Below are positions 41,908-51,171 of a stretch of 64,000 bases of DNA, one piece after another. A program made the position numbers and the translations under genes. The notes under the pieces were generated by a model. The model searched no databases and was not told the DNA's origin. It saw nothing but the letters and a program-made list of their open reading frames with translations. The DNA comes from Bacteroidales bacterium (GTDB taxonomy: Bacteria > Bacteroidota > Bacteroidia > Bacteroidales > WCHB1-69), in the NCBI GenBank assembly GCA_017962845.1, contig JAGCUN010000026.1:1-64000 (forward strand), in the 5' to 3' direction. The number at the start of each line of letters is the position of its first letter. Positions within the stretch are counted from its first letter, which is position 1.

Positions 41908-43248
41908 ATGGCTAAAAAAAATGTATTTAAACGTAAGATTTACAGTAAGATGTTGCAATGGAAGCAGGAACGAAATGGCAGAACCGCGCTTCTGTTGAAG
42001 GGTGCAAGGCGTGTGGGGAAGTCCACCATCGTGGAAGAATTTGCCCGAAAAGAGTACAAATCCTATCTGCTCATCGACTTTTCAGAAACGTCAGAGGAAG
42101 TGAAATCACTGTTTTCGGACTTGATGGACTTGGACTACATCTTCCTCCGCTTGCAGACTATCTATCATGTTGTACTGGAAACCCGCCAGTCGGTGGTTAT
42201 TTTTGACGAGGTTCAAAAATGTCCACAAGCACGTCAGGCCATCAAAAAGCTGGTGAAAGACGGACGTTATGACTATATTGAGACAGGATCGCTGATTTCC
42301 ATCCGGAAGAACACGGAGCACATCCTCATACCCAGCGAGGAGACACGGTTGGAGATGTTCCCGATGGACTACGAGGAGTTCCGTTGGGCACTAGAAGATA
42401 CAGCCACGGTACCGCTTCTACGCCAATTCTATGACAAGCAACTGCCTTTGGGACAGGCCTTCCGAAAAAGCATGCGCGATTTCCGGCTCTATATGCTGGT
42501 AGGTGGGATGCCACAGGCCGTAAGTGAGTATTTGGAAACGAACAACTTAAGCAAAGTAGATGCGGTGAAACGTGAAATCATTGAGTTGTACTTGGATGAT
42601 TTTCTAAAAATAGACCCGAGCGGTCGGGCATCACGGCTTTTCAAGGCTATTCCGTCGGAGTTGAATAAAAATTCTTCTCGTTATCACGTGGGAAGCGTTC
42701 TCAATGACAGCGAACGAAAGAATTTGGACGAGGTTCTGGAATCTATGAGGGAAAGTATGGTGGTGAATGTCTCCTACCACGCCAATGACCCCAATGTGGG
42801 ACTAGCTCTAAACAGTAACACCAATCAGTACAAGATGTTTGTGGGAGACACAGGCTTGTTCGTGACATTAGCATTCTGGGACAAGGATGTGACGGAAAAT
42901 CTGATATACGAGAAGTTACTATCCGACAAACTGTCAGCCAACTTGGGTTATGTATATGAGAATGTAGTGGCGCAGATACTTACAGCGACAGGAAATAAGT
43001 TGTATTACCACACCTGGCCGACAGAAGACGAAAAGCACAATTATGAAGTGGACTTCCTGCTCTCACGAGGGAGCAAGATATGGCCGTTGGAAGTAAAATC
43101 ATCAGGATATAAGACACACGCCTCATTGGATGCTTTTTGCAAGAAATTTTCCAAACGGGTACATAACCGCTATTTGGTTTACACCAAAGATTACCACAAG
43201 GATGGAAACACCACACTATTGCCTGTAATGATGACAATGTTTTTGTGA
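41908..43248 (+). CDS. AAA-type ATPase with DUF4143 domain
   Basis: A 446-residue protein. Walker A is GARRVGKST (residues 32-40), Walker B VVIFDEVQKCP, followed by a sensor-like YIETGSLISI. The C-terminal DUF4143 region (about 210-440) ends in a restriction-endonuclease-like core (EVDFLLSRGSKIWPLEVKSSG, the D-x(n)-E-x-K pattern of PD-(D/E)XK nucleases). These ATPases are common, often in many copies, in Bacteroidota and archaea; their function is not settled. It is transcribed alone from a promoter overlapped by 33-bp-spaced repeats, which points to tight control, perhaps by its own product. Slightly AT-richer than its neighbours, which would fit acquisition by transfer. Confidence 0.85.
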   Translation: MAKKNVFKRKIYSKMLQWKQERNGRTALLLKGARRVGKSTIVEEFARKEYKSYLLIDFSETSEEVKSLFSDLMDLDYIFLRLQTIYHVVLETRQSVVIFDEVQKCPQARQAIKKLVKDGRYDYIETGSLISIRKNTEHILIPSEETRLEMFPMDYEEFRWALEDTATVPLLRQFYDKQLPLGQAFRKSMRDFRLYMLVGGMPQAVSEYLETNNLSKVDAVKREIIELYLDDFLKIDPSGRASRLFKAIPSELNKNSSRYHVGSVLNDSERKNLDEVLESMRESMVVNVSYHANDPNVGLALNSNTNQYKMFVGDTGLFVTLAFWDKDVTENLIYEKLLSDKLSANLGYVYENVVAQILTATGNKLYYHTWPTEDEKHNYEVDFLLSRGSKIWPLEVKSSGYKTHASLDAFCKKFSKRVHNRYLVYTKDYHKDGNTTLLPVMMTMFL

Positions 43249-43275
43249 ACAGAAAATACATAATTGATTTTTCAC

Positions 43276-43283
43276 TATTTTTG
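43276..43283 (+). promoter_or_regulatory. -7 box of the SpoU methyltransferase gene
   Basis: TATTTTTG followed by CATC, 25 bp upstream of ATG 43309. Confidence 0.6.
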
Positions 43284-43308
43284 CATCTGAAATTTTAATC
43301 CATCAAAG

Positions 43309-43896
43309 ATGAAGAAATTGAGCATGGATGAACTCGGGCGGGTGAGCACGGAGGAGTTCAAGGAGCAGGAGAAGACTCCGCTGGTAGTGGTTTTGGATAA
43401 TGTGCGGAGCATGTACAATGTGGGCTCGCTGTTCCGCACGTGCGACGGCTTTGCGGTGGAGGCGCTGTATCTGTGCGGCATCACCGCCTGTCCGCCCCAC
43501 AAGGAGATTGCGAAGACGGCGTTAGGGGCCACAGAATCAGTGTGTTGGAAGCACTTTGGCAGCACTGTGGAGGCGGTTAACGACCTGAAGGCGCAAGGAT
43601 ATCGCGTGTGGGCGGTGGAGCAGGTGGACACGTCGGTCTCGCTGGAAGAGTACGCACCCACTAAAGGAGAGAAGGTGGCCATCGTGTTGGGCAACGAAGT
43701 TTTCGGGGTGGATGATGAGGTGTTAGCCTTATGTGATGGCGCGATTGAAATTCCGCAGTATGGCACCAAACACTCCTTCAACGTGTCGGTAGCGGGCGCC
43801 ATCGTGATATGGGAAATCTCTAAAAAAATCCTCCCGAAATTGATATCTCAAAATCACAGAGAGCTTACTGGGTATTTTTTCAAAAAAAGAGTTTAG
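43309..43896 (+). CDS. TrmH/SpoU family RNA 2'-O-methyltransferase
   Basis: A 195-residue knotted methyltransferase that puts a methyl group on a ribose of tRNA or rRNA. The three SpoU motifs are present: NVGSLFRTCDGF (~37-48), IVLGNEVFGVDDEVLALCD, and IPQYGTKHSFNVSVAGAIVIWE; the last two form the SAM-binding trefoil knot. There is no N-terminal substrate-binding domain as in RlmB, and the length is close to TrmH/TrmL-like enzymes of this phylum. The exact target nucleotide is unknown. Transcribed from its own promoter. Confidence 0.88.
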   Translation: MKKLSMDELGRVSTEEFKEQEKTPLVVVLDNVRSMYNVGSLFRTCDGFAVEALYLCGITACPPHKEIAKTALGATESVCWKHFGSTVEAVNDLKAQGYRVWAVEQVDTSVSLEEYAPTKGEKVAIVLGNEVFGVDDEVLALCDGAIEIPQYGTKHSFNVSVAGAIVIWEISKKILPKLISQNHRELTGYFFKKRV

Positions 43897-43924
43897 GGTG
43901 AATAAAAAATAGCAGATTTTATCG

Positions 43925-43932
43925 TAAATTTG
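43925..43932 (+). promoter_or_regulatory. -7 box of the TonB-dependent receptor gene
   Basis: TAAATTTG followed by CC, 19 bp upstream of ATG 43952. It separates the receptor from the preceding methyltransferase gene. Confidence 0.6.
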
Positions 43933-43951
43933 CCGCCTTAAAAATACGACT

Positions 43952-46273
43952 ATGCTTTTAAGGCTCAAAAAATACATTATCTCATTTATTTTAAGCATTT
44001 TATCCACATTTACCTTTGCTCAAAGCGGCGGTATAAATGGCTTTGTTTATGACGCCACATCAGGCGAACCCATTGCTTATGCCATGGTACGGTTTACTGG
44101 CACTAACTTCGGTGCAGTTACAGAAAAAAGCGGTGCCTATATCATCACGAAAGTACCGGCAGGAAAATATGAATTAGAAGTCTCCTTTTTCGGTTACAAG
44201 ACCATCCTCGACTCGGTGGAGATCACCAATATGGTGGTGAGCCGCAACTACACGATGTCACCCGACAACATCATGCTGGAGGGCATCAACGTGAGTGCGG
44301 AGTCGCAGCGGGTAATCACAGAGACGCGCACCTCAGTCATCTCGGTATCCACCAAAGACATCAAGCAGATGCCCTCTATTGGCGGCACACCCGACTTCGC
44401 GCAGTACTTGCAAGTGCTGCCTGGCGTGGTGTCCACTGGCGACCAGGGCGGGCAGCTGTACATCCGTGGCGGCACCCCGATACAGAACATGCTTCTGCTG
44501 GATGGAATGCTGATTTACAATCCCTTCCACTCCATCGGCTTGTTCTCGGTGTTCGACAGCGACATCATCGGTTCGGCGGAAGTCTATACCGGCGGCTTCG
44601 GGGCGGAGTTCGGCGGCAGAATCTCTTCGGTGATGGACATCCGCACCCGCGACGGCAACCGCAAGCACATCACTGGCAAGGTCGACCTTAACACCTTTGG
44701 TGCCAAGTTGTTATTAGAAGGGCCTTTTATTAAGATGAAAGAGAACAGTGCCTTCTCGCTCGGCTACATCCTGTCGGTGAAGGGGTCTTATCTGAAATAT
44801 TCCTCAAAAGCCTTCTACCCATACGTAAACGACGGATTGCCATACAATTACCTTGACATCTATGGTAAAATTTCCCTCACGGGCAAAAGCGGTTCCAAGC
44901 TCAACTTCTTCGGTTTCCGCTTTGACGACAAGGTGGATTACACCAAAATCGCCACTTACAAATGGACCAATTACGGCGTGGGGTGCAACTTCCTGATTGT
45001 GCCCGGCCGCGCCCCCATGCTTATCGAAGGAACCATCGGCTACACCAACTACTACACCGCCCTTGACGACCAAGACAACAAGCCTTCCAACCTTTCCCTC
45101 AACACTTCCTCCAAAGACACTAACACCCGCCAAAGCGCGCTCAACGGTTTTGTGGCCAACCTGAAATTCACCTACTACTTTGGAAAGAGCCAACTCTCAC
45201 TCGGAGCGGAATTTTCAGGCAACACCGTACGTTACGTCTTCTTCGAGACCCAGTCGGCAGCCTCTCACAAGTCGGTAGTGGACTACACCAGCGACGTGGG
45301 CCTTTTCATCAAATACAAGTACAACTGGCGCGACAAGATCCTGATTGAGCCGAGCTTCCGGTTCCAATACTACGCCTCGCTCGGCAAGAGCTCCCCCGAG
45401 CCGCGACTATCGTTCAAATACAACATCACACCGAAGGTGCGCTTGAAGTTAGCGGCGGGCATGTTCTCGCAGAACCTCGTGGCCGCCACTTCCGACCGCG
45501 ACGTGGTGAACCTGTTCACCGGCTTCCTCTCCAGTCCGCTACAGATTCCCGACACATTGCCCAACGGCAAGGAAATCGAATCCAGCATGCAGAAATCACA
45601 GCATGTGATCTTAGGTCTTGAGCTGGACGTTATCCCCTTTACCACCATCAACATTGAAGGCTACTATAAAAACTTCTCGGTGCTGACCTCCATCAACCGT
45701 TACAAAATGTTCAAGGAAGACTTGGACTATATGTTCGAAACAGGGAAAGCCTATGGCGGCGACATCACTATCGAATTTTCTTACAAGGGTCTTGACCTCC
45801 GCGTGGTGTATGCATTAGGATGGGTGAAACGCAACGACGGGCGCATGGTGTACGAGCCCCATTTCGACCGCCGCCACAATGTCAACTTCCTGGCTTCCTA
45901 TAGCTTCGGGAAACGCAAAAGCTGGCAGTTTGACATACGTTGGAACTTCGGCACAGGATTCCCTTACACCCAAACCCAAGCCTACTATCCCAACATGGAC
46001 ATCACCTCCTATGATGTCAACTATCTCAGCAATAATGAAGGACTTGACTTCATGCTGGCTGACTACAATAAAGGTCGTTTGCCCAATTATCACCGTTTGG
46101 ACATCAGCATCAAGAAGAGTTTCCATATTGGCGAACGCCATGTGATTGAGGTGAGCGCCGGTGCCACCAACCTTTACAATTACAAAAACGTATTTTATAA
46201 AGACCGCATCACCAACAAGACCATCTACCAGCTGCCGTTGCTGTACAGCGTTGGCTTCAGCTGGCAGTTCTGA
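43952..46273 (+). CDS. TonB-dependent receptor with N-terminal carboxypeptidase-regulatory-like domain
   Basis: A 773-residue outer-membrane protein. Signal peptide to FTFAQ (~24); a CarboxypepD_reg-like domain at 27-110 (GFVYDATSGEPIAYAMVRF); a plug domain from ~125 (VISVSTKDIKQMPSIGG, LQVLPGVVSTGDQGGQLYIRGG); then a beta-barrel with many aromatic strand ends, finishing in VGFSWQF as a typical C-terminal strand. It imports a ligand using TonB energy; the ligand is unknown. No SusD partner is adjacent. The small barrel of this family is often paired with a DUF4249 lipoprotein; one is found at 50091-51038 on the other strand, four kilobases away. Confidence 0.92.
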   Translation: MLLRLKKYIISFILSILSTFTFAQSGGINGFVYDATSGEPIAYAMVRFTGTNFGAVTEKSGAYIITKVPAGKYELEVSFFGYKTILDSVEITNMVVSRNYTMSPDNIMLEGINVSAESQRVITETRTSVISVSTKDIKQMPSIGGTPDFAQYLQVLPGVVSTGDQGGQLYIRGGTPIQNMLLLDGMLIYNPFHSIGLFSVFDSDIIGSAEVYTGGFGAEFGGRISSVMDIRTRDGNRKHITGKVDLNTFGAKLLLEGPFIKMKENSAFSLGYILSVKGSYLKYSSKAFYPYVNDGLPYNYLDIYGKISLTGKSGSKLNFFGFRFDDKVDYTKIATYKWTNYGVGCNFLIVPGRAPMLIEGTIGYTNYYTALDDQDNKPSNLSLNTSSKDTNTRQSALNGFVANLKFTYYFGKSQLSLGAEFSGNTVRYVFFETQSAASHKSVVDYTSDVGLFIKYKYNWRDKILIEPSFRFQYYASLGKSSPEPRLSFKYNITPKVRLKLAAGMFSQNLVAATSDRDVVNLFTGFLSSPLQIPDTLPNGKEIESSMQKSQHVILGLELDVIPFTTINIEGYYKNFSVLTSINRYKMFKEDLDYMFETGKAYGGDITIEFSYKGLDLRVVYALGWVKRNDGRMVYEPHFDRRHNVNFLASYSFGKRKSWQFDIRWNFGTGFPYTQTQAYYPNMDITSYDVNYLSNNEGLDFMLADYNKGRLPNYHRLDISIKKSFHIGERHVIEVSAGATNLYNYKNVFYKDRITNKTIYQLPLLYSVGFSWQF

Positions 46274-46310
46274 TGCTATTGATCTTCATCCTTAACAGAC
46301 TCATCCCTCA

Positions 46311-47246
46311 ATGGAAAACAAGAAAAAAATATGGATATGGTGCGGTGGCATGACTGCTGGTATTGTGGTGTGCCTTTGTGTATGGGGCACCCTACAGCAT
46401 CACACGCAAGCACAAGAGGAGAAAGCAGAGCCTGCGCGCACCAATTATTACACCAACGTGCTGGCTAATCCTCCTCTACCCGAGAGTCTCACCTTTTGTG
46501 GAGAGAAGGTGCCGCTCGACGACCCCATGGTGCGCGAATCACTCGACCGCGAACTGACCGCCATCTGCTACCAGCACTCCACCACCCTGCTCTGCCTGAA
46601 ACGTGCGAGACGCTACTTCCCCGTCATCGAGAAAATCCTGAAAGAGGACACTGTACCCGAGGACATCAAATACCTGTGCGTGGCCGAAAGCAGTCTCTCC
46701 AATGCCGTGTCACCCGCCAAGGCAGTCGGTTTCTGGCAATTTCTCGAATCCACCGCCAAAAGTTACGGACTGACCATAAACGACGATGTGGATGAAAGAT
46801 ATGATTTGGGAAAAAGCACTCATGCTGCCTGTAAGTATCTGAAGAAGGGGAAAAAATCGTTAGGGAAATGGTCGCTGGCAGCTGCCGGCTATAATATGGG
46901 AGATGGCGGTGTACGAAAAAATGTCAACAACCAGTCACAAGACGAGTACTGGGACCTCTACCTCAATTCCGAGACCGCACGCTACGTGTACCGCATCCTC
47001 GCCTATAAACTGCTATTCGAAAACCCCGACCTCTATGGTGTGCGCCTCAACGAAAGCGACAAATATGCGCCCTACGATTGTGAAGAGATTACGATTACCT
47101 CATCCGTACCCAACTTGTACACCTTCTGTCAGGAGAATGGCATGACTTACAAGGAATTAAAAACTCTCAACCCGTGGTTGCGAAGCACCAAATTGACGGT
47201 GAGTTCTGGTAAAAGCTATACCATCAAAAAATTCAAAAAGAAATAG
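46311..47246 (+). CDS. Lytic transglycosylase with LysM domain
   Basis: A 311-residue membrane-anchored cell-wall enzyme. A single membrane segment lies at residues 8-27. The SLT-type catalytic domain has the glutamate E126 in LCVAESSLSNAVSPAKAVGFWQF, and AAGYNMGDGGVRKN and ETARYVYRILAYKLL further on; it cleaves the MurNAc-GlcNAc bond of peptidoglycan with 1,6-anhydro ring formation. The last ~50 residues (SSVPNLYTFCQENGMTYKELKTLNPWL...SYTI) are a LysM-like peptidoglycan-binding domain. It is one base from the uvrA start, so the two are probably co-transcribed, perhaps together with the receptor gene. Confidence 0.9.
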   Translation: MENKKKIWIWCGGMTAGIVVCLCVWGTLQHHTQAQEEKAEPARTNYYTNVLANPPLPESLTFCGEKVPLDDPMVRESLDRELTAICYQHSTTLLCLKRARRYFPVIEKILKEDTVPEDIKYLCVAESSLSNAVSPAKAVGFWQFLESTAKSYGLTINDDVDERYDLGKSTHAACKYLKKGKKSLGKWSLAAAGYNMGDGGVRKNVNNQSQDEYWDLYLNSETARYVYRILAYKLLFENPDLYGVRLNESDKYAPYDCEEITITSSVPNLYTFCQENGMTYKELKTLNPWLRSTKLTVSSGKSYTIKKFKKK

Positions 47247-47247
47247 G

Positions 47248-50079
47248 ATGGCGAAAGTTGCAGAAGATCAGCTGATTGTCACTGGTGCGAGGGAAAACAA
47301 CCTGAAGGATGTGTCCGTCAAGCTTCCCCACAATAAGCTCATTGTAATGACGGGGTTGAGCGGCAGCGGAAAGTCTTCTTTGGCTTTCGACACGATTTAT
47401 GCGGAAGGGCAACGCCGCTACATGGAGACCTTCTCGGCCTACGCCCGACAGTTTGTCGGCAACTACGAGCATCCCGACGTGGATAAGATTACGGGGCTGA
47501 ATCCGGTCATCGCTATTGAACAGAAAACCACCAACAAGAATCCCCGCTCCACCGTCGGCACCATCACGGAAGTATATGACTTTCTGCGACTTCTGTTTGC
47601 CCGTGTGGCTACAGCCTACTCGTATGTCACCGGCGAAAAGATGATCCGCTATACCGAGTCGGAGTTGATTGAAATGCTCTCCGACACTTACGACGGCCGC
47701 GACATCACCATCCTCGCCCCCGCCGTGAAACGCAGAAAGGGCCACTACCGCGAGCTCTTCGAGACCATCCGCAAACGCGGATTTTCCAAGGTGCGTGTGG
47801 ATGGCGAAATCCGCCAGCTCACCCTCAACATGGTGGTGGACCGCTACAAAATCCACGACATCGAGACAGTGATTGACCGGCTGACGCTGCACGACAACTC
47901 CAAGGCGCGCCTCACCAACAGTCTGCGACTTGCCCTCAAAAACGGAAAGGGCGTGCTGATGGTGCTCGACCACGCCACCGGAGAGGTGAAAAACTACAGC
48001 AAGTACCTGATGTGCCCCACCTCGGGCATCTCCTACCCCGAACCCGAACCCAACACCTTCTCGTTCAATTCGCCCTACGGCGCTTGCGAAAAGTGCAACG
48101 GTCTCGGCTATATCACAGAGGTGGATTTGAAAAAAATCATCCCCGACGAAAAAAAATCCATCAAAAACGGTGCTATCATCCCGTTAGGAACCTATAAGAA
48201 CAGTCAGATTTTCAGACAGATAGAAGCTCTTGGAGAAAAGTACGGCTTCGACTTGGACACCCCTATTGGAGAACTGTCCGACTCGGTCATCAACACCATC
48301 CTGTACGGCACCGACGAGCCGCTCAAGGTGAGACGTGAGTTTTCGGGTATGTCGCCGGTGAGCATGAACTACGAGGGCATCATCAACTTCATCAAAGAAT
48401 TTGACTTGGAGAGCGCACCCGCCAACATCCGAAAATGGATTCAGAGCTTCCTCAACGAAGTGCCCTGTCCGGAATGTCATGGTGCGCGGCTCCGCACTGA
48501 GTCGCTGCATTTTAAGATTGGCGGGAAGAACATCGCGGAATTGGCGGCCATGGACATCGCCGACCTGTCGGCATGGATCGACCAGTGTCCGAAGCACCTC
48601 ACCGACACGCAGAACAAGATTGCCTACGAGGTGCTGCGCGAGATTAAGTATCGTCTGAGTTTCTTGGAAGAGGTGGGCATCCAATACCTTTCGCTCAACC
48701 TGCCGGCGCGTGCGCTGTCGGGCGGCGAGGCACAACGCATCCGCCTGGCCACCCAGATCAGCTCCCGTCTGGTGAACGTGCTTTACATCCTCGACGAGCC
48801 GAGCATCGGGCTGCACCAGCGCGACAACCAGCAACTTATCACCGCCCTGAAGCAACTGCGCGACATGGGCAACTCGGTCATCGTAGTGGAACACGACCGC
48901 GACATGATGGAGGCCGCCGACTACATTGTAGATATCGGACCGGCAGCGGGCATCCACGGCGGCGAGATCGTGGGAGAAGGCACCTACAAGGAGATGCTCC
49001 GCAAAAACACGCTGACCGCCCAGTACCTGAACGGCAAGAAAAGCATCAAGGTTCCGTCCACCCGGCGCGAAGGCAATGGCAAGGAGCTGACGCTCATCGG
49101 TGCTCGCGGCAACAACCTTAAAGATGTGTCGGTCACCTTCCCGTTAGGCACATTTATTTGCGTAACAGGCGTTTCCGGAAGTGGAAAATCCTCTCTCATC
49201 AACGAAACCCTCTATCCTATCCTCAACCACCATTTCTTCCGCGCCGAGAAAAAAACTCTTGAATACACCGAAATCATCGGCATAGGCAACCTCGACAAAG
49301 TTATCGAAATCAACCAGCAGCCCATCGGCCGTACCCCACGTTCCAACCCTGTGACCTATATCGGCGTGTTCGACCAGATCCGGCAGCTCTACTCCAGTCT
49401 GCCTGAGGCCAAGATCCGCGGCTACAAGCCGGGACGTTTCTCCTTTAATGTTACTGGCGGACGGTGCGAGGAGTGCCGCGGCGGCGGCGTGAAGGCCATC
49501 GAGATGAACTTCCTGCCCGACGTGTATGTCACCTGCGACGCCTGCGGCGGCAAACGCTACAACGACGAAACCCTCGAGGTGCGCTACAAAGGGAAGTCCA
49601 TCAACGATGTGTTGGAGATGGACATTGAGACGGCCGTCACCTTTTTTGAGAATATCCCCATGATTGCCAGCAAGTTGCAAACGCTCTGCGACGTCGGCTT
49701 GGGCTACATCAAGATGGGACAACCCTCTCCTACCCTGTCGGGTGGTGAGGCGCAGCGCATCAAGTTGGCGGCAGAACTCTCCAAGAAAGACACCGGCAAC
49801 ACCTTCTACATCCTCGACGAGCCCACCACCGGCTTGCATTTCGAGGACATCTACGTGCTGCTGGAGGTGCTCAACAAACTGGTGGAGAAGGGCAACACGG
49901 TGCTGGTCATCGAGCACAACATGGATGTGATCAAGATGGCCGACTGGATTATCGACCTCGGGCCGGAAGGCGGCCGCTCGGGTGGCGAAATCATTGCAGA
50001 AGGCACACCCGAAGAGGTAGCGAAGAGCGGAAAAGGCCACACTGCCCAATTCCTAAAAGCCGAATTGAAAAGAAAGTAA
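47248..50079 (+). CDS. uvrA: UvrABC system protein A (excinuclease ATPase)
   Basis: At 943 residues this is a full-length UvrA, the damage sensor of nucleotide excision repair, acting as a dimer with UvrB. Two ABC ATPase modules are visible: Walker [15 protein letters not shown] and [14 protein letters not shown], signature [15 protein letters not shown] and [16 protein letters not shown], and D-loops [12 protein letters not shown] and [12 protein letters not shown]. Zinc sites are CEKC-x(n)-CPEC in the first half and CEEC-x(n)-CDAC in the second. It starts one base after the lytic transglycosylase stop and is convergent with the DUF4249 gene. Confidence 0.98.
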   Translation: MAKVAEDQLIVTGARENNLKDVSVKLPHNKLIVMTGLSGSGKSSLAFDTIYAEGQRRYMETFSAYARQFVGNYEHPDVDKITGLNPVIAIEQKTTNKNPRSTVGTITEVYDFLRLLFARVATAYSYVTGEKMIRYTESELIEMLSDTYDGRDITILAPAVKRRKGHYRELFETIRKRGFSKVRVDGEIRQLTLNMVVDRYKIHDIETVIDRLTLHDNSKARLTNSLRLALKNGKGVLMVLDHATGEVKNYSKYLMCPTSGISYPEPEPNTFSFNSPYGACEKCNGLGYITEVDLKKIIPDEKKSIKNGAIIPLGTYKNSQIFRQIEALGEKYGFDLDTPIGELSDSVINTILYGTDEPLKVRREFSGMSPVSMNYEGIINFIKEFDLESAPANIRKWIQSFLNEVPCPECHGARLRTESLHFKIGGKNIAELAAMDIADLSAWIDQCPKHLTDTQNKIAYEVLREIKYRLSFLEEVGIQYLSLNLPARALSGGEAQRIRLATQISSRLVNVLYILDEPSIGLHQRDNQQLITALKQLRDMGNSVIVVEHDRDMMEAADYIVDIGPAAGIHGGEIVGEGTYKEMLRKNTLTAQYLNGKKSIKVPSTRREGNGKELTLIGARGNNLKDVSVTFPLGTFICVTGVSGSGKSSLINETLYPILNHHFFRAEKKTLEYTEIIGIGNLDKVIEINQQPIGRTPRSNPVTYIGVFDQIRQLYSSLPEAKIRGYKPGRFSFNVTGGRCEECRGGGVKAIEMNFLPDVYVTCDACGGKRYNDETLEVRYKGKSINDVLEMDIETAVTFFENIPMIASKLQTLCDVGLGYIKMGQPSPTLSGGEAQRIKLAAELSKKDTGNTFYILDEPTTGLHFEDIYVLLEVLNKLVEKGNTVLVIEHNMDVIKMADWIIDLGPEGGRSGGEIIAEGTPEEVAKSGKGHTAQFLKAELKRK

Positions 50080-50090
50080 TTGATTGTATT

Positions 50091-51038
50091 TTAACGCCTT
50101 ACCAATCGGCGGCGCAACTGCGTATCATCCAAATAATAAACGGTATCGATCGTGCTGGCGAAACCGCACCAGTTGCCAATCACATTCTCGCCTTTGATAT
50201 TGCACGGCACGGGGGCCGGACTCATGAACGGGTTCTGTCCAAGCGAGATGGCATACGTCATGGCCGACCAATACTGGAAGCCATCGTAATCGATGAGGGA
50301 AGTCTTCATGTAGATGGTATCGCCTTTCCGGTAGGTCACACGGTAAAATTCTTCCTTCTCCTCATCGGTCATCGTGCTTTCAAACAATGAAGAGGGGTTG
50401 GCGCGCAAAATCTCGTAGTTGACCGTTTGTCCGTTGAAGGTGGCATCGTCGAAGGCCACGGGGAAGCTGGTCACCCAGAGGCGGTCGTGGAGCCGCTTGC
50501 CATGCACCTTGATCTGGAACATGTAATAGTCGTGGGTGGCGGGATTGTCGGTAAGTTGGATGCGGGTAGTGGGGGTGGTGTCCTGCTCGTTGGCGAAGGC
50601 CAACCATAACGAGTCGAGGTGGAAAGGTTCGAGGATGGTGGTGGAAGAGGTAAACACTGTATCGCCGATTTCCACCCGGAGGTCGTACCGCTTGCCTGGC
50701 TCCCCGATAATGTTGCGGCCCACATAGGCCAGATAGACAGGCGAATCCTCGCAGAGGGTGAATTGCAATTGTTCGCTCACGCCATCGCACGAAACGGTAA
50801 CCACAGCATCCCTGATAAACACATCGTTCATCAAAGTTTGTAAATCAATGTGGTCGAAATAGGGAACGCTACGGCTCACAATCACCATGGCGGGCGAGCC
50901 GTTCTCGATACGCCCCTCAATCACAATTTTCCGATCATAATCGGGAATATCCACCTCTATCTCCTTCTGACAAGAAGAGAGAAAAACGGATACTAATCCA
51001 ATGATTATCAATAAGATATTACGCAATGTGAAAGACAT
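50091..51038 (-). CDS. DUF4249-type lipoprotein
   Basis: A 315-residue protein starting at ATG 51038; further upstream in-frame starts would precede the -7 box at 51062-51069. The N-terminus has a lipobox LSSC (C23 of MSFTLRNILL...), followed by QKEIEVDIPDYDRKIVIEGRIENG, the usual opening of DUF4249 proteins, with Ig-like strands after it (VYLAYVGRNIIGEPGKRYDLRVEIG). These lipoproteins often accompany a TonB-dependent receptor with a carboxypeptidase-like domain and may act as its surface partner; a candidate is at 43952-46273. Monocistronic. Confidence 0.82.
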   Translation of the reverse strand: MSFTLRNILLIIIGLVSVFLSSCQKEIEVDIPDYDRKIVIEGRIENGSPAMVIVSRSVPYFDHIDLQTLMNDVFIRDAVVTVSCDGVSEQLQFTLCEDSPVYLAYVGRNIIGEPGKRYDLRVEIGDTVFTSSTTILEPFHLDSLWLAFANEQDTTPTTRIQLTDNPATHDYYMFQIKVHGKRLHDRLWVTSFPVAFDDATFNGQTVNYEILRANPSSLFESTMTDEEKEEFYRVTYRKGDTIYMKTSLIDYDGFQYWSAMTYAISLGQNPFMSPAPVPCNIKGENVIGNWCGFASTIDTVYYLDDTQLRRRLVRR

Positions 51039-51061
51039 TATTGAATCATGAATAACGTTGG

Positions 51062-51069
51062 CAAAATTA
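51062..51069 (-). promoter_or_regulatory. -7 box of the DUF4249 gene
   Basis: Minus-strand TAATTTTG followed by CC, 23 bp upstream of ATG 51038; it decides the start codon. Confidence 0.6.
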
Positions 51070-51171
51070 CGCATAAATTTGAAACTCACAATAGCTTGTG
51101 GCTTCAGAATATTTCTTCAATTAAATCAAAATATTGTGAACTCAACAGCTTATCACGCTTCCATCACCCTA

